Of a DNA stretch of 64,000 nucleotides, positions 44,546 to 51,157 are shown in pieces; position 1 is the first letter of the stretch, and every line of letters starts with the position of its first letter. The position numbers and the translations under genes are program-made. Under the pieces are notes generated by a model. That model was not told the origin of the DNA, made no database searches, and worked only from the letters and a program-made list of their open reading frames with translations. Location of the stretch: the NCBI RefSeq assembly GCF_900582195.1, contig NZ_UTHA01000125.1, positions 61,769 to 125,768 of the forward strand, in the 5' to 3' direction. This DNA is from Pseudomonas viridiflava. GTDB lineage: Bacteria; Pseudomonadota; Gammaproteobacteria; Pseudomonadales; Pseudomonadaceae.

Positions 44546-45721
44546 ATGAAAACCGTACCGCCTGTTCACCGCATCGCCCTCTTGTTCAACGGCAGCAAGA
44601 TCTACGACCGCGGGATCATCAGCGGCATCGGCAACTACCTGAGCAGCACTCGCGCTTCCTGGGACCTGTTTCTGGAAGAGGATTTTCTCTGTCGTTTGAA
44701 AGGCATCGAGTGCTGGCAGGGTGACGGGATCATTGCCGACTTCGATGACCCGCTGATTGGCGAGGCGCTGGCCGATATCCAGATGCCGGTGGTCGCGGTA
44801 GGGGGCTCGTACGAGGATAAACGCGCCTACCCGAAAGCGATTCCCTACGTCGCCACCGATAACAACGCGCTGATCAATCTGGCTTACACGCACTTGATCG
44901 AGGCAGGACTGCAGCGTTTCGCCTGCTTCAGCCTGCCGGAAGCGCAGGCCAATCGCTGGGCCCAGGAGCGCGAAAAAGCCTTTCGCAAACTGATGAAACG
45001 CGACAGCCTGCACGGCGAAATCTATCGCGGCATGGGCACCAGCGCGCCGCTCTGGGACAGCGCCGTCGAACAACTGATCGCCTGGCTGCAAAGCCTGCCC
45101 AAACCCATCGGCATCATCGCCGTCAGCGACGCCCGCGCGCGGCAGTTGCTGCAAGCGTGCCTGACCGCCGGGATTGCCGTGCCGGAGCAGGTAGCACTGA
45201 TTGGCATCGACAACGATCCGCTGACCCGCAGCCTGACACGGGTGCCACTGAGTTCGGTCATCCAGGGCACCGAAACCATGGGCCGTACCGCTGCGCAATT
45301 GCTTCACCAGATGCTGCACGGCATGCCATCCACCGGCACGCAGATTCTGATCCCGCCGGATGCTGTTAACGTGCAGGTGTCGAGTTTGCATCAACCGTTG
45401 GGCAATCCTTACGTCATGCAAGCGCTACTGTTTATTCGCCAATATGCTTGCCAGGGCATCAAAACGGCGCAGGTGGCGGCTTATGTCGGTGTGTCGCGTT
45501 CGTCACTTGAAGCGCATTTTCGTGCGGAGCGAAGCTGTAGCGTGCATGACGAGATTTTGCGTTTCAAACTGGCAGCGGCCACCAGTGGTTTGCAAAATAC
45601 TGACTCCGTAATCGCAGACGTTGCGCGCAGTTGTGGGTTTAAATCTGCGCAGTATTTGCACACGGTCTTTCGCCGAGAGTTTGGCTGTACGCCGCGTGAA
45701 TATCAGCAGGGAGTGAGATAG
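44546..45721 (+). CDS. xylR: Xylose operon activator XylR (AraC family)
   Basis: A 391-residue regulator with an N-terminal LacI/PBP-like sugar-sensing domain ([44 protein letters not shown]) and a C-terminal AraC HTH pair (about 285-388: [28 protein letters not shown], then [33 protein letters not shown]). This architecture is diagnostic of XylR. It is divergent from xylA over 175 bp, which must contain its binding sites and both promoters; I did not identify a site with confidence. Confidence 0.95.
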   Translation: MKTVPPVHRIALLFNGSKIYDRGIISGIGNYLSSTRASWDLFLEEDFLCRLKGIECWQGDGIIADFDDPLIGEALADIQMPVVAVGGSYEDKRAYPKAIPYVATDNNALINLAYTHLIEAGLQRFACFSLPEAQANRWAQEREKAFRKLMKRDSLHGEIYRGMGTSAPLWDSAVEQLIAWLQSLPKPIGIIAVSDARARQLLQACLTAGIAVPEQVALIGIDNDPLTRSLTRVPLSSVIQGTETMGRTAAQLLHQMLHGMPSTGTQILIPPDAVNVQVSSLHQPLGNPYVMQALLFIRQYACQGIKTAQVAAYVGVSRSSLEAHFRAERSCSVHDEILRFKLAAATSGLQNTDSVIADVARSCGFKSAQYLHTVFRREFGCTPREYQQGVR

Positions 45722-45796
45722 CGATCTAAGCGGGTGCAAGCTTCGGAGTGATTGTTGAAAGGCAGACAAGTGTTGATGCGGGGGCGCGTAACGCAA

Positions 45797-45831
45797 TACA
45801 TGATTTAACATAATATACATTACACGTAACA
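45797..45831. promoter_or_regulatory. Two RstA-box-like direct repeats (tentative)
   Basis: TACATGATTTAACA at 45797-45810 and TACATTACACGTAACA at 45816-45831. The E. coli RstA consensus is TACATNTNGTTACA; the first copy matches 9 of 12 fixed positions and the second has a two-base longer spacer. An RstA-like regulator is encoded 2 kb away. This is suggestive only. Confidence 0.3.
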
Positions 45832-46503
45832 AGATGTTGCGAGATCAGCCCGGTTGCACAGTGGATTTCAACCTACAGAATCGCCCTGAATCCGATCCAC
45901 AGCTTTTCCTTGAAAGTTCTCAGAAGTAAACGTGTGAAAAAACGGGAAGTAATCGCGTGAATCGAGCCTTTCGTCTCTCGTTTACGGTTTCACTCGCGGA
46001 TCATCTGATCGGTAAACATCTTAGTGCTATGGGCTCTGGCGCGGCCATTGTCAGCGCAGTAATGCCTGATTTTACGTCATGCACAGCGAATTCAAAAACA
46101 TTGCCTTCGATTGGCGTGATCTCACATCGCATGCGAAATCGTCTATTCGTTTGATTTAAGGAATCTTTTTGGTGAGCGTTCGTTCGTTTACGGCATTGCA
46201 TACATCACAGATCCACCTGTAAACGCGTCGCTGTGTGAAATCTGCAGCGTTCAGCGTGGAATTAGTGAGCAGATTTCAAGGGCAGCCACTCGTGGAAAAC
46301 ACAAACGTCCATTGCTTTGCTTGCCGGCGCTGACGGTTTGGCAATGCTCCCGTTGCTTTTGAAGACCGTTGAGTTCTTTACTCACAAGTTTGGCAACGAA
46401 ACAGTTTCGCTTGAATCCCATTGAGCTCTCCAACCTCCAAATATCTCGGGAAGCCGGCCTTACCTGATTGCATAAATAGCTCAGTGGAATGCCCGTCCGA
46501 CGC

Positions 46504-46570
46504 CTCTGTTAACCGCTTTTTTGACTTGTTAGCCGCTGTAGCTAACAAGTCAAAAAACGAGTTTACAGAG
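46504..46570. repeat. Long imperfect inverted repeat (30-bp arms)
   Basis: Arms 46504-46533 and 46541-46570 pair at 26 of 30 positions. The 17 pairs next to the 7-nt loop (CGCTGTA) are unbroken (TTTTTTGACTTGTTAGC), then there are three mismatches, three pairs, one mismatch and six pairs. It is too long and too AT-rich in the arms for an ordinary terminator. Confidence 0.85.
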
Positions 46571-46730
46571 TAATATTGAATCATGTGTGAACCTTGATTC
46601 GTCTAGCACACCTAGGCTTTCAAAGCTCCCAGTTGCCGGAAGGCGCCCTGGCGTATGTCTGCAGAGGTATGTACTCTTGAGGGCGCTCTCGCCGAAAGTG
46701 AACACTTAACAATCTCTGCGTGAAATATTC

Positions 46731-46766
46731 TCTAACTCAACTAAACATTCATTTAGTTGAGTTAGA
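46731..46766. repeat. Perfect 15-bp hairpin
   Basis: TCTAACTCAACTAAA, six-base loop CATTCA, and the exact complement. AT-rich stem without flanking T run. It could be an operator dyad or RNA structure. Confidence 0.85.
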
Positions 46767-46988
46767 TTCCAAATTGACATTAATTGCACTCGGCGATCAT
46801 ATTAAAGCCAGCACCCTGGCCCGCAAATCTTCGAGTCATAAACACGTATTCCATATGCTAACGCGGCAGATCCCTGAGCAGGTTCTTCATACCCTTGTTC
46901 CTCACGAAACGCTTGGATAGGGCCAATGCGGTCGGTACTGCATTTAGATCTACAAAATCCCCTCTCGAGTTGCTAAAAATCGATACCA

Positions 46989-47011
46989 AAAAGGGCCGTA
47001 CGGGCCCTTTT
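46989..47011 (-). terminator. Rho-independent terminator of the MvaT-family gene
   Basis: 9-bp stem AAAAGGGCC / GGCCCTTTT with a 5-nt loop, 15 bp past the stop at 47026. A/T runs lie on both sides, so it could terminate either strand. Confidence 0.88.
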
Positions 47012-47025
47012 GTTTCCAAAATAAA

Positions 47026-47391
47026 TCACTTGGTCAGCCAAGACTCAACGGTCGCAGAGCCATGCTCTGCTTTCCAATCCTTCAGCGTTTTGTGATTACC
47101 GCCCTTAGTTTCAACGAATTCTCCAGTGTGCGGATTTTTATATACCTTCAACTGGCGAGGCTTGCGACTTCCGGTTTTGGATTCAGCCGCTGGTGCACGA
47201 CGACCGGCTTGCGGATCAAGCAGGTTGACCACGTCCTTTAAGCTGTAATCGTATTTTTCGAGCAAATCGCGCAGCTTGGTTTCGAACTCAATTTCTTTCT
47301 TGAGACCCGCGTCGCCTTTTAAGGCTTCGAGCGCTTGCAACTGTTCGGCGAGGTGTTTTTCAAGCTGGCGAAATTCTGCTAGTTTGGACAT
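47026..47391 (-). CDS. MvaT/MvaU-family H-NS-like silencing protein
   Basis: Nucleoid-associated xenogeneic silencer of 121 residues. The N-terminal coiled coil for oligomerisation (SKLAEFRQLEKHLAEQLQALEALKGDAGLKKEIEFE) is followed by a linker rich in basic residues. The DNA-binding domain is KVYKNPHTGEFVETKGGNHKTLKDWKAEHG, the MvaT hallmark that contacts AT-rich minor grooves. Pseudomonas usually has two or more paralogues (MvaT, MvaU, MvaV); which one this is cannot be settled here. It directly borders AT-rich DNA, its preferred kind of target. Confidence 0.93.
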   Translation of the reverse strand: MSKLAEFRQLEKHLAEQLQALEALKGDAGLKKEIEFETKLRDLLEKYDYSLKDVVNLLDPQAGRRAPAAESKTGSRKPRQLKVYKNPHTGEFVETKGGNHKTLKDWKAEHGSATVESWLTK

Positions 47392-47446
47392 GACAGGTCT
47401 CGAGTAGATAGGTTACTAAGAGTGTATTGCAGATCTATGATTTGCG

Positions 47447-47533
47447 CGCGCTTTATGATTTAGCGACTACCGAAATATCCCCCTGACCCATCCAGGCACA
47501 TCCACAAGTGGGATACGCGAGCCATAAAGCGCG
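47447..47533. repeat. Spaced 11-bp inverted repeat upstream of the MvaT-family gene
   Basis: CGCGCTTTATG at 47447-47457 and its exact complement CATAAAGCGCG at 47523-47533, 65 bp apart. It lies in the 233-bp gap between the MvaT-family gene and the small membrane-protein gene. Possible regulator half-sites; no further support. Confidence 0.45.
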
Positions 47534-47624
47534 GTTCCCTGCACTATGAGTTCGACCACCCACTGCCGGCGTTCAATCCGTTCGCGATAATGAACAGTTT
47601 TTGGTAAGCCTGGCCTGCTGCATT

Positions 47625-47858
47625 TTATTTATCCGGTTCTTCTATGCCATGTGGCAATTTGCTGATCGTGCACAAGAAAGTCGCTGAATCATGAACACTC
47701 GTTTTGTTACTTGTTGACTGGTACGTGATAGCCGGCGCCGTCGTTGACCGATAGACATCGACGATCTGTTTTCCCTGTGTCTGATGCCAGCCATAAACCG
47801 AATACAGCGACGCCGGAATCCAGACAAAAAACAGCAAAATCAGCACGTCCTTTTTCAT
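47625..47858 (-). CDS. Small membrane-anchored hypothetical protein
   Basis: A 77-residue protein, not recognised. Residues 1-22 form a TM or signal segment (MKKDVLILLFFVWIPASLYSVYGW); the rest is polar with one cysteine. It starts 6 bp after the stop of the response regulator gene on the same strand, so co-transcription is likely. Short protein and modest ribosome site keep confidence moderate. Confidence 0.5.
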   Translation of the reverse strand: MKKDVLILLFFVWIPASLYSVYGWHQTQGKQIVDVYRSTTAPAITYQSTSNKTSVHDSATFLCTISKLPHGIEEPDK

Positions 47859-47864
47859 ACTTAT

Positions 47865-48578
47865 CTATGCTTCCCAAGCAAACGGATTAAAAAGGTAACC
47901 CCTGCCCCAAATCGTCTTGATGAGCTCTGGATTTCGAGGGTTGTCATTGAGCTTTCCGCGCAATTTACTGATGTGAACATCGACGCTGCGGTTGATCCCG
48001 TCGAAAGGAATGCCGCGGATACGGTTGAGGATTTCGTCACGAGAAAAAAGTGTGCCCGCCGCACTGGCCAACAAGGACAGCAGTTCGAACTCCATAGTTG
48101 TCAGATCGATCCTTTGATTGGCTAGGCTCACTACCCGGCCGCTGCGATCGATCGACAACTGACCGAATTCAAGGATGTCCAACGCTGTCGGTTGCTTCGT
48201 GGGGATATGGCGTCGCAGCAAAGCGCGTAATCGAGCCAGGAATACCAATGGTTTGACAGGTTTGATTACATAGTCGTCGGCACCGGATTCCAGGCCGAGA
48301 ACTTGATCCCTGTCATCTCCCTTGGCAGTCAAAATGATGATGGGGATATCGGAAACATCACGAATCCGACGGCACAGGTGCAGTCCGTTCTGATCCGGCA
48401 GCAGAAGCTCAAGTACGACGATTTGTGGCTTGAGTTCAACGACGGCCGCCAATGCCTCGTCGCCCCGGCGGACAACCTGCACTGCAAAACCATGCCGGGC
48501 CAGAAATTTAGTGATGAGTTTCGCCAGCCTCTGATCGTCCTCTACTAGCAGTGTTTTAACGAAACCTGGGTTTTCCAT
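47865..48578 (-). CDS. OmpR/RstA-like response regulator lacking the phospho-acceptor Asp
   Basis: A 237-residue two-component-type regulator. The receiver domain (about 8-120) has the acidic pair D14-D15, the Thr in IIILTAKG and the Lys in YVIKPVKP. The position that should be the phosphorylated Asp is Glu57 (PQIVVLELLLPDQNG, codon GAG). The C-terminal OmpR winged helix is intact (LTTMEFELLSLLASAAGTLFSRDEILNRIRG, INRSVDVHISKLRGKL, IKTIWGRGYLF). No histidine kinase gene is adjacent, unlike typical rstAB. Asp-to-Glu can mimic phosphorylation in some regulators, so constitutive activity is an inference. Confidence 0.92.
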   Translation of the reverse strand: MENPGFVKTLLVEDDQRLAKLITKFLARHGFAVQVVRRGDEALAAVVELKPQIVVLELLLPDQNGLHLCRRIRDVSDIPIIILTAKGDDRDQVLGLESGADDYVIKPVKPLVFLARLRALLRRHIPTKQPTALDILEFGQLSIDRSGRVVSLANQRIDLTTMEFELLSLLASAAGTLFSRDEILNRIRGIPFDGINRSVDVHISKLRGKLNDNPRNPELIKTIWGRGYLFNPFAWEA

Positions 48579-48702
48579 AGAAGCTCAGCATTAAGACCTT
48601 GAGTAAGTGTGTGCCGCCTCAGACCCACGGCACGGTTGAACGACCCATCATCAGCAGGGTGATCACCGGGTGCCTTGCCGAAGGGCGTCTGCATAGGCAT
48701 TC

Positions 48703-48729
48703 AATAATAATAACACACGTTATGTTAAC
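48703..48729 (+). promoter_or_regulatory. Partial copy of the island operator
   Basis: Contains AACACACGTTATGTTAAC. Over the 27-bp alignment it matches the 48871 copy (complement) at 18 positions, including AAC...CGTTAT.TTAA. It could be a second, weaker binding site for the same regulator. Confidence 0.4.
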
Positions 48730-48870
48730 AATCTCGAACTGTCGCACTCCCAACGTTGCTGGGGCCGAGTGAGCAAATACGGGCTGAAACCCTCGCATGT
48801 CTGATTCTGACGGCGCCATTGCTGGTGTGTGATCGTCTTCCAAAACCAGCAACCGCAATCGGTACGCAAT

Positions 48871-48897
48871 ATTAAGATAACGATCGTTGTGTTTAAT
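48871..48897 (-). promoter_or_regulatory. Candidate operator of the amine-degradation regulon, dioxygenase promoter
   Basis: The centre is the perfect 10-bp palindrome AACGATCGTT, flanked by ATTAA on one side and TTTAAT on the other. Read on the minus strand it matches the element at 63178-63204 at 22 of 27 positions. It lies 56-83 bp upstream of the dioxygenase ATG, overlapping where a promoter would sit. The likely binder is the TetR protein encoded at 50308. Confidence 0.65.
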
Positions 48898-48953
48898 CTG
48901 GTCGCCTGCTAGCATCGAAATCGCCAAGTGGCATTTTCGAGGAGAAAGCTCTC

Positions 48954-49787
48954 ATGCAACTCTCTGTGCGAAAGGCGTTCCTGGAAGACGGGGCCGTCCT
49001 GATCAAAGGTTTTCTGAACAAAGATCAATTGGCCGAGTGCCGGGCGGCCTATGACTGGGCTGTCGAGAATCACGGCCCTCATGCGACTCGCATGTTCGAC
49101 GGAACGGAGCAACAGTCGCACGTCGACAATGCCAACCCCGTCGCCAAGGCCCGTCTCGAAGAACTGGTGACCTCCCTGCCCTTTGGCCAGCTGTTTGCGC
49201 AGCTCTGGGGCTCGGAGAACGTGTGGTACTTCGCCGAAGAGGTGTTTCTCAAAGCTGGTGGGCGTGGATCTCGCACGCTTTGGCATCAGGACACGTCTTA
49301 TCTGCCGTGGGCCGGAAACCACTGGGCCAATGCTTGGATCAGTTTTGAATCAGTGCCGAAGAAAAACGCTTTGGAAATCGTTCGAGGTTCGCACAAAGGA
49401 CCACGCTACGACGGCACCACGTTTCGAGATCCGAATGATCCGACTCAGCCGCTGCATGGCGGCGATGCATTGCCACGCCTGCCGGACATTGAGGCTTTGC
49501 GGCAAAACGATTCCGAGGCATTCGAGATCATTTCGTGGGCCACCGAGCCTGGCGACATCCTCCTGCTGCATCCGGGTTCGCTGCATGGCGGCGCTCCGGT
49601 GGATGACGCCTTCCCGGACCGTCACACCTTCGTTTTCCGTTTCTTTGGCGACGACGCCACCTTCCATCCCTTGCCTGAACACAGCGCCGGCGGTTATCCG
49701 CAGCAAGGCGTGCTGTTCACTGAAGAGCTGTCGACGCTGAAAGCGGGAGACGCCTTCCGCCACCCAACGTTCCGCCAATTAATATAA
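48954..49787 (+). CDS. Phytanoyl-CoA dioxygenase (PhyH) family Fe(II)/2-oxoglutarate oxygenase
   Basis: A 277-residue non-haem iron oxygenase of the PhyH/EctD superfamily. Iron ligands are visible as the HxD pair in LWHQDTSYLPW (about residues 108-110) and the distal His in LLHPGSLHGG, with the 2-oxoglutarate-binding Arg in RHTFVFRFFGDD. GAGGAGAAAG precedes the ATG. It is the first gene of a probable operon with the RidA gene 13 bp downstream. Hydroxylation next to an amine or acyl chain is likely, since PhyH enzymes commonly act alpha to a carboxylate or nitrogen; the substrate is unknown. Confidence 0.9.
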   Translation: MQLSVRKAFLEDGAVLIKGFLNKDQLAECRAAYDWAVENHGPHATRMFDGTEQQSHVDNANPVAKARLEELVTSLPFGQLFAQLWGSENVWYFAEEVFLKAGGRGSRTLWHQDTSYLPWAGNHWANAWISFESVPKKNALEIVRGSHKGPRYDGTTFRDPNDPTQPLHGGDALPRLPDIEALRQNDSEAFEIISWATEPGDILLLHPGSLHGGAPVDDAFPDRHTFVFRFFGDDATFHPLPEHSAGGYPQQGVLFTEELSTLKAGDAFRHPTFRQLI

Positions 49788-49800
49788 GAGGAGCACCGCG

Positions 49801-50217
49801 ATGAGCACTCAAGAACTGCAGCGTCAGTCCTTCAACCCTGGTCACACCCAGGCGATCTACGACACCTTCCACTTTTCCCAGGCCACACGCGTCGGCAACA
49901 TGATCTGGGTGTCCGGCCAGGTCGGTATCGACGAGGCCATGGTTCCAGCCGAGGGCATCCAGGCGCAATCCCATCTGGCGTTTCAGTCCTTGCGGGCCAT
50001 CCTCGAAGCTGCGGGCGCAAGCCTGGCCGACGTGGTCGAGCTGATGACGTTTCATACCGATCTGCAGGCTGAGGTGCACGCCTTTGGACAGGTAAAGGAC
50101 GAATATTTCCCTGAACGTTATCCAGCCTGGACCGCTGTCGGCATTTCCCAACTGGCAATGCCGGACTTGCGCGTGGAAGTCCGGGCCGTCGCGGTGATTG
50201 GCAGCGGTCGACTCTGA
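49801..50217 (+). CDS. RidA-family (YjgF) enamine/imine deaminase-like protein
   Basis: Cytosolic trimeric-fold protein of 138 residues. Family segments are ATRVGNMIWVSGQVGID, QSHLAFQSLRAILEAAGASLADVVELMTFHTDL and PAWTAVGISQLAMPDLRVEVRAVA. The canonical RidA arginine before the C-terminal VE.(E/D) strand appears as LRVEVRAVAV. RidA proteins hydrolyse reactive imines/enamines produced by amine and amino-acid metabolism. Coupling with a dioxygenase and nearby amine oxidases fits removal of such intermediates. Confidence 0.9.
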   Translation: MSTQELQRQSFNPGHTQAIYDTFHFSQATRVGNMIWVSGQVGIDEAMVPAEGIQAQSHLAFQSLRAILEAAGASLADVVELMTFHTDLQAEVHAFGQVKDEYFPERYPAWTAVGISQLAMPDLRVEVRAVAVIGSGRL

Positions 50218-50307
50218 ACGATTGCATGATCGCGACGTGCCAAGCCAAAATGGCGTTCGCAGCCACTGTCGGCTCAACGCCTTCAACCAACGGAATCACT
50301 TTCTCTC

Positions 50308-50970
50308 ATGCATGATGCTCAAGCGCCTTCCACGGATAGTCAGCACTCCATTGACAGTGATTCCGCGCCCGCTCCACGTCGCGGTCGTCCCGTAGGTAAT
50401 CGTCTGGAAAAACGCGGTGAACTGTTGACCGCAGCCATCGAAGTCATTGCTCAGGAAGGTTATGCCGGAACGTCTCTGCGCAAGGTTGCCAGTCATGCCG
50501 GCTGCACCACCGGCGCCGTGACCTATTACTTTGCCAATAAAGAAGAAATGATCACGGCGGCGGCGCAGAGTCTGTTCGACGAGTTTGACCATTTGCTGGA
50601 TGCCGATCAGAAGAAAGTCGACGTCAGGGCGATGATCGAGCAATGGTTGAACCTGACTCAAGCCAACGACTCGGCGCGTTGGCTGGCCTTGTTTCAGATG
50701 CTTGCCCACGCCCGACACGAACCGGTATTTGCCGACGTTATCCAGAAACGTTATTCGCGCTTCCGCGAGGATCTCGCAAGCATTCTGCGTAAGGGACAAA
50801 CCCAAGGCATCATTCGCAAGGACATTGCTGCCGATCTGCTTGCCGATCAGCTCAGTGCGCTGAGTGACGGCTGGATGATGATGTTGCCAATCGAGCCTGA
50901 GCGATTTGAAGCCAAACGCAGCAAGGCCTTGATGGATGCGGTCATCACACTGATTAGCCCCGCTCGCTAA
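50308..50970 (+). CDS. TetR-family transcriptional regulator
   Basis: A 220-residue regulator. A basic stretch (PRRGRPVGNRLEKR) leads into the HTH (AAIEVIAQEGYAGTSLRKVASHAGCTTGAVTYYFANKEEM, about 40-85). A helical ligand-binding domain follows (about 95-215), with a BetI-like C-terminal part (IIRKDIAADLLADQLSALSDGWMMM). It sits between the dioxygenase/RidA pair and the first amine oxidase. It is the only DNA-binding protein encoded within the 49-64 kb island, so it is the prime candidate for the shared operator; no copy is seen at its own promoter. Confidence 0.92.
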   Translation: MHDAQAPSTDSQHSIDSDSAPAPRRGRPVGNRLEKRGELLTAAIEVIAQEGYAGTSLRKVASHAGCTTGAVTYYFANKEEMITAAAQSLFDEFDHLLDADQKKVDVRAMIEQWLNLTQANDSARWLALFQMLAHARHEPVFADVIQKRYSRFREDLASILRKGQTQGIIRKDIAADLLADQLSALSDGWMMMLPIEPERFEAKRSKALMDAVITLISPAR

Positions 50971-51119
50971 ACCCTGCCCTGCCCTCCGGCATCAACAAGT
51001 TTCGCTTCATTTGCGCAGCGAACCCTGCTTTGTCGCGCCCGCATTTCACTCAGAACCCACGGTTAATCGACATCGCGCCGATTTCACTTTGCTGAATCCC
51101 TGTTCCGTCATATATTCGC

Positions 51120-51140
51120 ATAACAACTGTGATTATAAAT
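51120..51140 (+). promoter_or_regulatory. Weak match to the island operator upstream of amine oxidase 1
   Basis: ATAACAACTGTGATTATAAA matches the complement of the 63178 element at 14 of 21 positions, with ATAAC and the terminal ATAAAT side conserved. It lies directly upstream of the GGAGG ribosome site. Could be chance in an AT-rich promoter. Confidence 0.25.
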
Positions 51141-51157
51141 AAAAGACGGAGGTGAAG

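Larger units (their letters stand above)
45722..47025. other. 1.3-kb AT-rich, gene-poor region
   Basis: Between xylR and the MvaT-family gene, base composition is visibly more AT-rich than the flanks. Only short frames of about 60-68 codons are open, without good ribosome sites or recognisable products. It holds two direct TACAT...TAACA motifs (45797-45831), a 30-bp imperfect hairpin (46504-46570), a perfect 15-bp hairpin (46731-46766) and a terminator (46989-47011). Small RNAs or decayed foreign DNA are possible; I see no transposase or integrase relic. Confidence 0.6.
48579..48953. promoter_or_regulatory. Divergent promoter region: response regulator / dioxygenase
   Basis: A 375-bp intergenic stretch without a gene. 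It contains two copies of the element described separately (48703-48729, partial; 48871-48897, strong) and the ribosome site GAGGAG 11 nt before the dioxygenase ATG. The rest shows nothing I recognise. Confidence 0.6.

Noticed and set aside
45957..46154. Short GTG-started plus-strand frame in the AT-rich region
   Set aside because: 65 codons, no convincing ribosome site, no recognisable product.
46504..46570. Long hairpin as an integron attC site
   Set aside because: The core sequences do not fit GTTRRRY/RYYYAAC and no integrase gene is nearby.
46378..46584. Short minus-strand frame crossing the long hairpin
   Set aside because: 68 codons whose N-terminal part is simply the hairpin arms; no ribosome site and no known product.
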